From: Planctomycetota bacterium
GTDB taxonomy: Bacteria > Planctomycetota > E44-bin39
Length of the DNA stretch: 64,000 nt
NCBI GenBank assembly: GCA_004376375.1
Contig: SOJX01000037.1
Span: 1 to 64,000, forward strand
Direction: 5' to 3'
Shown: one piece after another, positions 24,545 through 33,137 of the stretch
How the letters are laid out: every line of letters starts with the position of its first letter
Numbering within the stretch: the stretch's first letter is position 1
The notes under the pieces: generated by a model
What the model was told of the DNA's origin: nothing
The model's database searches: none
Seen by the model: the letters and a program-made list of their open reading frames with translations, nothing else
Program-made: the position numbers and the translations under genes

Positions 24545-25840
24545 GTGAAAAGAAGAATTAAACTAATTATGCTCTGGAGCATGCTTGGTGTAATTGTTTT
24601 GATTGTTGGCAGTGTTACCCTCTTTCTTTACCCCTCAATCAGGTTCGATAACCTCCGCCAGAAGCTGATAGAGTCGTCAAAAGAGGAAAGACCCGAAATC
24701 ATTGCCGAGCTGAGAAGTTACGGACCGTCTTATCTTTCGGAACTGCAAAGCCTGTTCGAGCGCCGCGACCCGGACCTCACGCGCGCTCTTTGCAATCTTT
24801 ACATCTCCGGGGGCCATGTTTCTTTCCAGCTCGAGACGGACGCGGGCGGTACAACCAGAGGCTCGCTCAGGATCGATCCCGCGCTCGGCACGCTGACGGA
24901 TGCGGCGCGCTTTTACCTTCAACTCTGTTTTCTCGACAGGCTGAAGGATATGGACGGAATCGAGTCGGTGATAGCGCCGCTGATGCAGGTTCATGCTGTG
25001 CCGTTTCCGCAAATCGAGGTCGAGCTTCTGCGCCGCCTTGAAGAACATCCCAACGTGAAGGTGCAGGAGGAAATCGCAAAGAGACTTGCCCGGATGAAGC
25101 ACGTCTCCGATCTGGTCTTCCCGGTCTTCATGAAAATCGCCGGTGATGAATCGCGGTCGATGCGCCTGCGTTTCATCGTTGCGCATCGCATTATCAGGCT
25201 GCCCGAGTCCGATGCAAGGCGCGAAAAAGCCGCCGAGCCCATTATCGCGCTCACCGCTCTGGCGCTTGAAAAAAAACAGTACGACCTGCTTGAAAACATA
25301 ATCACGTATCTGGCTTCCACGATGCGCGCCGATATCCTGCCTCTCCTGGAAAAGATCGTCGCCCCTGAAAGCATCAACGAGTTTCCCGGCCGGCTGGTCG
25401 AAGAGTCCGCAAAAGGGCTTGCGGGTTATCGAATCCGCAGGCACGGCAAGCTCATGATGGACGCGCTCGGGAAGGCGGAGGGTAGTGTCGTCCGCCGCGC
25501 GCTTATGGAAGGCGTGCTTGTCGTCTTCGGCGGCGATTACCTCGCAGAGATCAGGAAATACATCCTCGCCCTCGCCCTCAAAGACCTGGAGCTGCATTAC
25601 GACGGGCTTGTGTTTCTCGTCGAGAAGGGCGACAAGGACATGATGGACCTGCTTATCTCAAACCTGAGCCAGTCTTCGAAACCTGTGAAAGAAAGATTCA
25701 TCGCGGCCGACGCCATTTCCCTCTGCGCGGGCAATGAACAGGTCGAGATTCTCGAGCTTATCCAGAAAGCGGAAACGAATATAGAGATAAAAGTACATAT
25801 TGGAAAAACTATCGAGGCGATAAAGAGAAGAATGAAATAG
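24545..25840 (+). CDS. Membrane-anchored HEAT-type protein
   Basis: 431 residues from a GTG start. A membrane anchor at about residues 8-29 is followed by 'YPSIRFDNLRQKL', matching in position the 'KPLRYRYW' and 'QPVRYNL' motifs of the proteins at 39526 and 60261. The rest is an all-helical solenoid with HEAT-like pairs, for example 'EIAKRLARMKHVSDLVFPVFMKIAGDE' and 'ALMEGVLVVFGGDYLAEIRKYI'. It presumably binds proteins on the outer face of the inner membrane. The partner is unknown. It is transcribed alone. Confidence 0.75.
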   Translation: MKRRIKLIMLWSMLGVIVLIVGSVTLFLYPSIRFDNLRQKLIESSKEERPEIIAELRSYGPSYLSELQSLFERRDPDLTRALCNLYISGGHVSFQLETDAGGTTRGSLRIDPALGTLTDAARFYLQLCFLDRLKDMDGIESVIAPLMQVHAVPFPQIEVELLRRLEEHPNVKVQEEIAKRLARMKHVSDLVFPVFMKIAGDESRSMRLRFIVAHRIIRLPESDARREKAAEPIIALTALALEKKQYDLLENIITYLASTMRADILPLLEKIVAPESINEFPGRLVEESAKGLAGYRIRRHGKLMMDALGKAEGSVVRRALMEGVLVVFGGDYLAEIRKYILALALKDLELHYDGLVFLVEKGDKDMMDLLISNLSQSSKPVKERFIAADAISLCAGNEQVEILELIQKAETNIEIKVHIGKTIEAIKRRMK

Positions 25841-25913
25841 TCGTTCGGTCACCTGGTCATTCGGTCCTCCGGTCATTCGGTCATTCGGTCATTCCATCAT
25901 TCGGTTTTCCGGT
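25840..25913. repeat. Octamer array (CGGTCATT)
   Basis: About eight degenerate copies of an 8-nt word begin at the stop codon of the HEAT gene and fill the gap to the convergent DUF523 gene. No inverted arm is present. The window's first 20 bases (GACCGGAT repeated) are the reverse complement of almost the same word. Confidence 0.78.
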
Positions 25914-25938
25914 TTGTTTTATAACCTCAAGCCTCGAG

Positions 25939-26406
25939 TCAAGGTACGCGGATAACTTTTATGCCTGCGCGCTTCAGCAGTTCGCCGGTTACTCCTTCCC
26001 TGTCGCACGAAGGGCTTCCGCCTTTCAGGTATGCGCGGCATGCTCCGACGATTTTACCGATTTCTACGGCGTAGTTGCCGCCGTCAATATGGTGCTTTGT
26101 TACGTCTTCACCCGTTTCAGGCGCATATATCGCCAGCCCTTCGTCCAGGACCCGGGCGCCGGTGCCGGAGAGGTATTCGCCTGTCCTTGGCGTCGGCATT
26201 CCTCCCAGTTGCTCCGGACATACGGGCACCAGTACGTATTTCTTCCCGAGCTTTTCGATTAATCCCGTGCGTTTCCTGGCGCGTCTGCCGTGCCAGCGGC
26301 AGGGAACTCCGAGAAAACACAGGCTGATAAGAACAGGCTCTTTCGGCTTACAGCGGTTATTTTCAGATTGAAACAGGCTCATCTGCTTCAGGTTACCGTT
26401 TTTCAT
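25939..26406 (-). CDS. DUF523 / TudS-type Fe-S protein
   Basis: A 155-residue protein with the DUF523 marks: 'LISLCFLGVPCRWHG', 'VPVCPEQLGGMPTPR' and 'SPSCD'. In the thiouracil desulfurase TudS of this family, three Cys of these motifs hold a [4Fe-4S] cluster that removes sulfur from thiouracil-like bases. The last motif is normally SPSCG; here it is SPSCD. The N-terminus has about 20 extra residues. A GGAG site lies 9 nt before the ATG. Whether it is a desulfurase here is inference. Confidence 0.85.
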   Translation of the reverse strand: MKNGNLKQMSLFQSENNRCKPKEPVLISLCFLGVPCRWHGRRARKRTGLIEKLGKKYVLVPVCPEQLGGMPTPRTGEYLSGTGARVLDEGLAIYAPETGEDVTKHHIDGGNYAVEIGKIVGACRAYLKGGSPSCDREGVTGELLKRAGIKVIRVP

Positions 26407-26700
26407 TCAATTCTTCTCCACAATTTCCCGCGGCAGGAAGCAATGCCGCAGTTGAAACAACGGATTTGATTTTGTGTAATACTAGCATGCGGAACCGGTG
26501 AAGTCAAACTAAACCTAAATTCACCCTAACATAAGTACTTGCTGTTATCTTTCACAGTAATATTATTATGTGTTGGGTTTTTCAACGTGGCTGAAAAATT
26601 CAACACCTGATTTTATATGATTTAATTACGGCCTTAATTGCCTTTCTGTGTAACCTTCCACTTGCAAAGAGGTTACGAAGCGGCAGGTGAGCATCTTCAG
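26407..26700. other. AT-rich intergenic region
   Basis: A GC-poor stretch between the DUF523 gene and the sigma-54 promoter. It has no convincing gene. It could carry enhancer sites for a sigma-54 activator, but no inverted repeat stands out enough to call one. Confidence 0.4.
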
Positions 26701-26702
26701 GG

Positions 26703-26719
26703 GTGGCACACGTTTTGCG
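26703..26719 (+). promoter_or_regulatory. Sigma-54 (-24/-12) promoter
   Basis: The sequence gtggcacacgttttgcg matches the RpoN consensus TGGCAC-N5-TTGC. The -24 GG (26705-26706) and -12 GC (26717-26718) are separated by exactly 10 nt. It lies 52 bp upstream of the ATG at 26771, with the expected transcription start near 26730. RpoN and a PilR-type activator are encoded in this window. Confidence 0.82.
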
Positions 26720-26770
26720 ATTATTATATTGAAAAGACCAGACTTGTGACAATTGCCGGGAGATAATTCG

Positions 26771-28051
26771 ATGAAAAATGTTTCGCACAACTCGCTGATG
26801 AAACTGGCGGCAGTTTTTTTCGTCGTTCTTGGACTGGCCGTTTTTGCCGACGGGTGTGGGAGCAGCGGCGGCGGCAGCGATAATATTGTCAACCTGCCGC
26901 CGACGGGCACGGGCACAGGTCCGAATATCAACACGGGTACGGGAACCGATCCGGGAACCGGCACAGGCACCGGCACAGGAACCGGCACGGGCACCGGCAC
27001 CGGCACAGGTACCGGGACAGGTACCGGAACAGGTACCGGCACCGGCACAGGCACGGGAACAGGAACCGGTACCGGCACAGACCCACTGCCTTCGACGGAC
27101 GAGTGGGAGCAGGTCGCATCCGGCACCACTCAAGACCTTTACGGCATAAGTTTCGGCAGCACATCGGTGGGCTGGGCGGTCGGCCTGTACGAAACGATGA
27201 TCTGCACGAAAAACGGCGGCGACTCGTGGGCCGACCAGTTCGGAAACATCGAGTCGAGCATCAGGCCGACGCACGAGACCAGCGGCCACTTCCTCGGCAG
27301 CAGGTCTCCAAATCCCGGCCAGGCGCATTTCCTGGACGTGTGCGCCGTCGACGCGAACACCGCATGGATAAGCAGCTACGGGCCGTGCCGCAACCTCGAC
27401 ATGACGCCGTGCTTCGTCACGACCAGCGGCGGAACCACCTGGACCTGTGTTCTTACCGCGACCAACTTCCAGGAATGGGGCATCTATGAGTGCGCCGGCC
27501 AGACCGCGCGCATCAGTACGCTGGGCATCCCGAGCCATACCGCCGGCGACATCATAGGCATCGACGGCGGGTTTGACGAAGGCATGTTCTCAATCGGCTG
27601 GGCCTCGCTCTACGACATCAGCTTCGGAACGTCGAACGACGGCTGGGCGGTCGGCCTCGAGATATGGCACTCGACGGACGGCGGTTCGGGATGGAGCAGC
27701 CAGAAACGTCCGTCCGGGACCGGCCTGCTCGTCTGCGTGGAAGCGGTCGACGCCAACAACGCGTGGGCCTGCGGAGATAACGGCGTAATCATCCACACGA
27801 CCGACGGCGGCGCGACCTGGACAAAGCAGGAGAGCGGCGTCGGCGTGATGCTCTGGGGAATCGATTTCATAAACGCGAACACCGGCTGGTGCGTGGGCGC
27901 GGACGGCACAATCCTCGGTACGACGGACGGCGGCGCGACCTGGACGCCGCAGGATTCCGGCGTTTCGCACGACCTGACTTCGGTAAGCGCGGTCGACGCG
28001 GGCCACGTCTGGGCCTGCGGCGCAGGCGGCATGATTTTGAGGGGCAAGTAG
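26771..28051 (+). CDS. Ycf48/Hcf136-like beta-propeller lipoprotein with Gly-Thr repeat linker
   Basis: 426 residues from the ATG at 26771, preceded by a GGGAG site. The lipobox ADGC puts the acylated Cys at residue 29. A Gly-Thr dipeptide linker of about 60 residues follows, coded by a hexanucleotide repeat. The mature domain shows repeated blades typical of Ycf48/BNR-like propellers: '[20 protein letters not shown]', '[18 protein letters not shown]', '[20 protein letters not shown]', '[20 protein letters not shown]'. It is probably a surface lipoprotein. The strong sigma-54 promoter suggests co-regulation with pili or another RpoN-dependent trait. Confidence 0.85.
   Translation: MKNVSHNSLMKLAAVFFVVLGLAVFADGCGSSGGGSDNIVNLPPTGTGTGPNINTGTGTDPGTGTGTGTGTGTGTGTGTGTGTGTGTGTGTGTGTGTGTGTGTDPLPSTDEWEQVASGTTQDLYGISFGSTSVGWAVGLYETMICTKNGGDSWADQFGNIESSIRPTHETSGHFLGSRSPNPGQAHFLDVCAVDANTAWISSYGPCRNLDMTPCFVTTSGGTTWTCVLTATNFQEWGIYECAGQTARISTLGIPSHTAGDIIGIDGGFDEGMFSIGWASLYDISFGTSNDGWAVGLEIWHSTDGGSGWSSQKRPSGTGLLVCVEAVDANNAWACGDNGVIIHTTDGGATWTKQESGVGVMLWGIDFINANTGWCVGADGTILGTTDGGATWTPQDSGVSHDLTSVSAVDAGHVWACGAGGMILRGK
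26903..27083 (+). repeat. Hexanucleotide repeat encoding poly-(Gly-Thr)
   Basis: About 27 or more imperfect GGCACC, GGAACC or GGTACC units within the lipoprotein gene. Gain or loss of a unit keeps the reading frame and would change linker length only. Confidence 0.9.
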
Positions 28052-28078
28052 CACACTATAACATTTGAAATTCCGGGT

Positions 28079-28113
28079 AATATATTCAGCGGCGCAGCTT
28101 GCTGCGCGTTATT
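28079..28113. repeat. Family A palindrome
   Basis: tatattcagcg, then arms gcgcagc / gctgcgc around TT, then gttatt. It is joined directly to the following heptamer array. Confidence 0.75.
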
Positions 28114-28188
28114 CGATTTTCGAATTTCGATTGTCGATTTACGATTGAAAAGAAAAATCGAAAATCGTAAATCGCAAATCGAAAATCC
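28112..28188. repeat. Heptamer inverted array (TTTTCGA / AATCGAA)
   Basis: The left arm has TTTTCGA, TTTCGAT and TGTCGAT words. The short centre is gaaaagaa. The right arm has AATCGAA, AATCGTA and AATCGCA words. The two arms are nearly complementary over about 35 nt. Confidence 0.8.
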
Positions 28189-28245
28189 ATTTGGCCCGCC
28201 CGCTATATGTAGTCAATTGATCCTCACATACTTCATCCGGTGTTT

Positions 28246-29892
28246 CTATTTATCCTGCCGGGGTTTCTTGCGTTTGGCGGGCTTCTTTTTCGACGGGCGT
28301 TGTTTTGGCGCTGCGGGGACTCCCCTGGGCGCCTTTGCTCTCTTTGCGTAAAACTCTTTTATCTCGTCCAGTTCGTCCTCGAATGAGGCGGCCGCATCGG
28401 GCGCCGGTTCAGTCTCCTGCGGCGGGGGAGTTTTCGCAGCCCGCTCGGGAGTTTTTTCGGCCGGCTTGCGGGTTACATCGGTTTTTTTACGGGTTGCATC
28501 GGTTTTTTTTCGGGTTTCCGCGGCTTCCTTGCGGATCACATCGGTTTTCTTGCGGATTTTCAAGGCCCGGCTGGAGATCTCTCTTATTTCCTCCACGTCC
28601 TCGATGTAGGAGTCGACATCTTTGCTGAGTATTTCTGCATCAACGGGGCTTTCCATTTTGCCCATGCTTTCCGATTTTATGTATACTTTCCGTAACCCTA
28701 TCTCGGCGCCTTTTCCGGGGAGCAGGAACTTGTAAATGAATAACAGGATGCTGATGGCGATAACGGCTATCAGGAACTTGGCGTATGTCCCGTAGCCTTC
28801 CGACTCGGTCCCGCCGGAAGCGGCGACGGCCGCGTCCCTGAGCGGCGAAGGCTTCTTCGATCTGAACATGCCGGGCCTGTAGATGCCTTTGCTCTTCGCG
28901 TCTTCTATTCTGCTCCACGTTTCCCAGACAGACGGGTTTGCGCCCAGGTTCTTTCCGGTGATTTTTCTAAGCGACCTGCTGCTGACTCTGCGCAGCTCCC
29001 TGTTGTCGCTCTTGAGCGCCTTGATGAGCGGCGACAGCGCTTCCTGCGCGCCTGACCGGCCGAGGCTGATGGCGGCCAGTAACCGGATTTCGTCCGGCTC
29101 TTCCGCGTCCGTTTCGAGTAAAGCCGAAAGTTTTTCAACTGCCCTCGGGTCTTTCGAATAACCCAGGACGCGTATAACGGCAAAGCGCAGTTTCCCGCCG
29201 GTCTGCGAAACCAGTTCCAGAAGATAGTCCACGACCACCCGGTCGTTTATCATGACGCCCAGGAGTTCTACGGCCTGTATCTTTTCCTCATCAAGTTCCT
29301 TATGCTTCCTGGTTTTAGCGATAATCAGGTTTGCCGTATCCGGGATTCGCGTCAGGTAGGCCCTGATAATCTTTTTCGACAGAATCCTTACCTGCCTGTC
29401 GGAGTCGAACAGCAGCGGCAGAACGTGCTTAACGCACTGGGCGGCGGTTAACCCGTACTTCGCCGATTGCGATTTCAGTTTTTCCAGAGCGAACAATTGC
29501 TGCCCGGGCGAGGCGCTCGTGAGCAGCGCGAACAGGGCCTTTCTGGTATCGTAATGGTTGAAATGCCCCAGCACGTCTAAGGCGGCTTCCCTTAAATCGT
29601 GGTTTTCATCGTGAAGTGCAATATACTCGAGCGCGGGTATGGCGTCTCTTCCCAGCGAATCCAGGATACTGATCGCCGCGTTGCGGGCCGCTTTCCTGTT
29701 TTCTCTGGCGCTTCCTTCGGATGATTCCTTTGCGAGCTCGTTCGACCGGCCGAGCAGTTTCTTCAGGGTTTCCCGCGCCTTCTTGAGGCTTGAAGGCCTG
29801 ATATCGGTTTTTTCCGCGGAATAAACGGACTGGCAAAGCGGGGAGAGGAGGGCTGCTGCAATTAATAACAACCTGATCCGTGGAATCAGCAA
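28246..29892 (-). CDS. Secreted HEAT-repeat protein with C-terminal membrane helix and basic repeat tail
   Basis: 548 residues from a TTG start. A signal peptide ends near residue 25 ('VYSA'). HEAT/PBS-type helical repeats run from about residue 55 to 320 ('ALEYIALHDENHDLREAALDVLGHF', 'LLAAISLGRSGAQEALSPLIKALK'). A single membrane helix near residue 375 ('FLIAVIAISILLFIYKFLL') is followed by a cytoplasmic tail of Arg/Lys-rich repeats such as RKKTDATRKKTDVTRK. Topology is thus an external HEAT domain and a basic internal tail. It could link an envelope structure to a cytoplasmic partner. No family function is known. Confidence 0.72.
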   Translation of the reverse strand: MLIPRIRLLLIAAALLSPLCQSVYSAEKTDIRPSSLKKARETLKKLLGRSNELAKESSEGSARENRKAARNAAISILDSLGRDAIPALEYIALHDENHDLREAALDVLGHFNHYDTRKALFALLTSASPGQQLFALEKLKSQSAKYGLTAAQCVKHVLPLLFDSDRQVRILSKKIIRAYLTRIPDTANLIIAKTRKHKELDEEKIQAVELLGVMINDRVVVDYLLELVSQTGGKLRFAVIRVLGYSKDPRAVEKLSALLETDAEEPDEIRLLAAISLGRSGAQEALSPLIKALKSDNRELRRVSSRSLRKITGKNLGANPSVWETWSRIEDAKSKGIYRPGMFRSKKPSPLRDAAVAASGGTESEGYGTYAKFLIAVIAISILLFIYKFLLPGKGAEIGLRKVYIKSESMGKMESPVDAEILSKDVDSYIEDVEEIREISSRALKIRKKTDVIRKEAAETRKKTDATRKKTDVTRKPAEKTPERAAKTPPPQETEPAPDAAASFEDELDEIKEFYAKRAKAPRGVPAAPKQRPSKKKPAKRKKPRQDK

Positions 29893-29913
29893 AGGGACGA
29901 ATCCTATAATAGT

Positions 29914-30041
29914 AGCTTTCAGCTTTCAGCCATCAGCCGTCAGCTTTTATTAATTAATAAATTATAATCTGATTGCTGATTGCTGAAAGCTGACCGCTAA
30001 AAGCTGACCGCTGAAAGCTGACTGCTAAAAGCTGACCGCTT
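29914..30041. repeat. Heptamer inverted array (CTTTCAG / GCTGAAA)
   Basis: The left arm is agctttcagctttcagc-like, the AT-rich centre is attaattaataaattata, and the right arm has about nine GCTGAAA, GCTGACC or GCTAAAA words. It uses the same word family as the array at 24041. Confidence 0.8.
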
Positions 30042-30071
30042 TTCCGTGTTCCTGTCAAAACGCAGTCAACT

Positions 30072-31643
30072 TCAGTTGATTAGTGTGGGTACCAGGCGCC
30101 AGGAGTAAATCTTGTAAGCCGTGCCTGCATCGTGCCACTTCGGGATACCGGGCAGGAAATCCGCGTTCTGGGCGAGCCTGTCGTCGTAATGGACGGTCAG
30201 CCTGGCGTGTCTCCAGCCGTAATCCCGCTCAACCCTGAAGAGGTTGCCCGCGGTCATGTTTCCGTGCACGAGGACGTCGTGAATGTAGCCATGTGAAAGA
30301 AGCGCGTGGGCTCCGTAGTTGTTTTCGGCATACATGTATGCCCGGCAATCGGCCAGCGGGCTGCCGCCCTTGAGCTGGTCGCCGTAGTAGATGTTTCCGC
30401 TCCCCTCCCGGGGGCCGTTGATCATGTAGCCCGAGTCTATGACGCTTGTGCCGTCTTCCTTGTGGGCGACGTCCACTCCCGGTGTATACCAGTTGTCGTC
30501 GTCAACGTCGGTAAAAGTCTCGCCGTCGACCATCGCGATTATCGCAAGCCCGTCCAGCTCGTTGTTCTCGGTCATGATGCCGTCGCCGATGTATACGTTT
30601 CCCTTTACGACGATTGTAAGCCGCGTTCCGCCGGGGAGGCTTTTGAACCGCAGGTCGGAGTAACCGTCGCTCCGGTTGCTCCGGCTGGGGTCGATCCAGA
30701 GGTTTCCGTCGACGAAGTAAACCTTGTTGTTCCCCGATTCGGCGATGGAAATGGGATGGACCCAGGAGCCGTACGCAAGGTTCTCGCCCCAGTCCTGGAG
30801 CCAGTAATTGGGGTTCTGGGGAACGTGGTCGGCCGGCCCGCCGGTATGGTCGGCGTACTCCTCGGCGAGCTGCTCGGGGGAATACAGGTCTTTCTGGAAG
30901 ATGTGGGCGGGGTCGGTCGTATCCATTATCCTGTATCCATGAGTGGAACTCCACCACGACCAGTTGCTTTCCTCATTCACGACGACGGCGTCGGGCCAGT
31001 TCTCGTAATCCATTTCACTAAGGTCAGGCGGAGGTATTTCATCATGGCCGGGTCCGAGCTCGGCATCGTCTCCCGTGTAGCCGGTGATGTCGCCGGTGGC
31101 CCACACGGAGCCGAAAACGTTGGCGGCGCCTTCGAACTCAATGTCGGTGTTGGAATAGACGTCTCCGTAAACTTCGTCCCTTCTCGAGCCGCTTCCGCCG
31201 AAGAGCAGCGGGTCGACCGCGATGCCGGTCTTGTTGCCCGCGAAGATGCCTTTGGTGAAAAGCGGGTGGGCGGGCAGTCCGCCGACCACCGCTTCGATCC
31301 TGCTATCCTGCCCGCCGTGAGTCCCGGTGGAGGTGATCCGCCGATACATTCCGGAATCGTCGAAATCCTCTATGGTTACGCTCACGTTATCGAAGTCCAG
31401 CGTGGTTGTCGCGTGCGGGCCGTCCCATTTTTCAATTGCGATAAGCTTATAGGCTTCTTCAATTCCCATTTCGGCGTAATAGAGCGCCTGTTTGGCATCC
31501 GAGTGGACCCGCGCTTCTATTACCGTAACCCTGGAAACGGAGACGTATCCCATCGCGAGCCCGAATACGACCATAAGGATGATTATGGCGACCAGTAGGG
31601 CGCTTCCCTCCCTGGGTTTTGCATAAGCCGTTTTCAGCGTCAT
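30072..31643 (-). CDS. PilX/GspK-like large minor pilin
   Basis: 523 residues. The short basic leader ends in Gly (PREG), followed by the hydrophobic helix 'SALLVAIIILMVVFGLAMGY'. The +5 position is Val instead of Glu, as in PilX/GspK-type tip pilins. The large C-terminal domain is acidic and aromatic-rich, with a stretch ('GTRLTIVVKGNVYIGDG') seen in pilin-associated beta-solenoid domains. It follows the PilW- and PilV-like genes on the same strand (gap 21 bp), so the three are one operon. It probably sits at the pilus or pseudopilus tip. Confidence 0.8.
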   Translation of the reverse strand: MTLKTAYAKPREGSALLVAIIILMVVFGLAMGYVSVSRVTVIEARVHSDAKQALYYAEMGIEEAYKLIAIEKWDGPHATTTLDFDNVSVTIEDFDDSGMYRRITSTGTHGGQDSRIEAVVGGLPAHPLFTKGIFAGNKTGIAVDPLLFGGSGSRRDEVYGDVYSNTDIEFEGAANVFGSVWATGDITGYTGDDAELGPGHDEIPPPDLSEMDYENWPDAVVVNEESNWSWWSSTHGYRIMDTTDPAHIFQKDLYSPEQLAEEYADHTGGPADHVPQNPNYWLQDWGENLAYGSWVHPISIAESGNNKVYFVDGNLWIDPSRSNRSDGYSDLRFKSLPGGTRLTIVVKGNVYIGDGIMTENNELDGLAIIAMVDGETFTDVDDDNWYTPGVDVAHKEDGTSVIDSGYMINGPREGSGNIYYGDQLKGGSPLADCRAYMYAENNYGAHALLSHGYIHDVLVHGNMTAGNLFRVERDYGWRHARLTVHYDDRLAQNADFLPGIPKWHDAGTAYKIYSWRLVPTLIN

Positions 31644-31664
31644 GGTTTTTTCCCGTCCTTAGAG

Positions 31665-32387
31665 TTATTCTATGGGATTTCTCGGCGCCGCGGTAGTCCT
31701 CACCGCGCGGTGATACACGTTATTTCGCCTGTCTTCGAACACAACGATGAAAAAGATCCTGATGTTTTTTCCAGCGGCATCCGCCGTGCCGGTGTCGTCG
31801 ATGCGGGCGAAGATGGGGCTGCCGGCTTCAAACAGGACCTTGTCGGTCGAAATGGGGCTTGAGCCCGCCATTGTGCCCGAGACGTCGAGCCACTGCTTGT
31901 GGATCGCGCCCAGCGCGAAGGTGTCGCTCTTGTCGCCGTCCTCGTTGAAATCGATGTCCAGGGCGGATTCGGAATAGGTTTTCCCGCTGGCCGCGGGGAC
32001 GAATGCGTAGCTCACGGAGTAGCCTCGTTGCACGACGCCGTCCTTGTCGACGGCGCCCCATTCTATCATGTAATTGTCGTCAAGCACGTCGTCGTCGTCG
32101 TCATGGTCCACCGGCACCTGCAGCGTCAGGCTCGATTCGTTTGCGAAAGTCATCCGTCCCTGTATGAATGCCGAGGATATCTGGTTGAGCAGCCTGGAGG
32201 AGATACGCTGCATGTCCTGCTGCCCGGTGCCTACATCGTATGTATTTTTTGCGCTTCGGTCGATGGCGTAGATTGCCATGATGATGAAAGAAAAGAGCAC
32301 AACGGCGATTACTGTCTCGATAAGCGTGACACCGTCAGAGCGCCTGCAAGCGGAGGTGTTATAAAAACCTTTTGCCTCGCACCCCAT
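31665..32387 (-). CDS. PilW/GspJ-like minor pilin
   Basis: 240 residues with the prepilin cleavage site G/VTLIE and Glu at +5, then the hydrophobic helix 'TVIAVVLFSFIIMAIYAI'. The globular domain contains 'QRISSRLLNQISSAFIQGRMTF', typical of PilW/GspJ. It would be processed by a PilD-type peptidase, which is not in this window. The downstream gene encodes the PilX-like protein and the upstream gene (12-bp gap) the PilV-like protein. Confidence 0.85.
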   Translation of the reverse strand: MGCEAKGFYNTSACRRSDGVTLIETVIAVVLFSFIIMAIYAIDRSAKNTYDVGTGQQDMQRISSRLLNQISSAFIQGRMTFANESSLTLQVPVDHDDDDDVLDDNYMIEWGAVDKDGVVQRGYSVSYAFVPAASGKTYSESALDIDFNEDGDKSDTFALGAIHKQWLDVSGTMAGSSPISTDKVLFEAGSPIFARIDDTGTADAAGKNIRIFFIVVFEDRRNNVYHRAVRTTAAPRNPIE

Positions 32388-32399
32388 TATTTCCCCGCA

Positions 32400-32813
32400 C
32401 TATTCGGTATATGCTGACCGGTCATAGACTCTTTTGGCCACGCTGACCTGCTCGGCAACGCCGTTTTCGGTCCAGTCCACGATGACGTTAAGATCGAGGT
32501 AGCCTTCAACCGTGTTTTCGGTCGATTCCACCCTTCCGGAATAGCCGTCCACGTCGTCGAGGAAAGTCCTCGTCGCGTCATGGTACTCCGTTTTCACGGC
32601 GTCGAAGCTGCGATTTGCCTTTGCGGTGATAAGCTCGATTTCTTCCGCCGCGTAGTTGTTTGCCCTGGTTCTTGCGGCTGTGAAACGGTCGCTCCTCATG
32701 GTCTGGGCCATCACGGCCGCCAGGCTGACGAGCCCGATCGCGACTATCACTCCGGCGATAACCACTTCAAGGAGAGTTATTCCGGATTTTTTCGATTTTA
32801 GATGCGAATTCAT
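32400..32813 (-). CDS. PilV/GspI-like minor pilin
   Basis: 137 residues. The prepilin motif KKSG/ITLLE, with Glu at +5, leads into 'VVIAGVIVAIGLVSLAAVM', the PilV/GspI pattern. The domain then has 'ARTRANNYAAEEIELI', which is usual for this class. It is first gene of the three-gene minor pilin operon. No major pilin gene is adjacent. Confidence 0.86.
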   Translation of the reverse strand: MNSHLKSKKSGITLLEVVIAGVIVAIGLVSLAAVMAQTMRSDRFTAARTRANNYAAEEIELITAKANRSFDAVKTEYHDATRTFLDDVDGYSGRVESTENTVEGYLDLNVIVDWTENGVAEQVSVAKRVYDRSAYTE

Positions 32814-33137
32814 TAATAAAATTTCCCCTTCAATCTGTCCCGTACCGATACATTTCGGCAGAATATTTTACCATTGGAACTGTCGAATATAAAGGATACT
32901 TTTTAAAGAAAATTCCGACTGCAAGGCTCCCCTTTCTAAATACGACGGCTGTAATAGTCATGTGTTTCATATTTCGCATTATTTTCGCCGTATCCCGTTA
33001 TTCTCGCCTGACTTGTCGATGGAGCGAATATTTATAAAAAGGTTTGCATAATGGTAAATAAATCGCTAAAATCGTGTTCAGTAAAGTCCTGAAGCATTCC
33101 CGCCATAATGTCGCAGTATCCTCGCTCCGGAGGTAAA
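32814..33137. other. Divergent promoter region
   Basis: An AT-rich 324-bp gap between the minus-strand minor pilins and the plus-strand surface protein. I looked for -24/-12 boxes facing the pilins and did not find a good one. The gap ends in the strong ribosome binding site ccggaggtaaa before 33138. Confidence 0.45.

Noticed and set aside
26829-27164. Frames across the hexanucleotide repeat on both strands
   Set aside because: They are by-products of the low-complexity Gly-Thr repeat, whose true frame is fixed by the lipoprotein.
32814-33137. A sigma-54 promoter for the minor pilin operon
   Set aside because: The best candidate around tgcaaggctcccc lacks the -24 GG at the required spacing.
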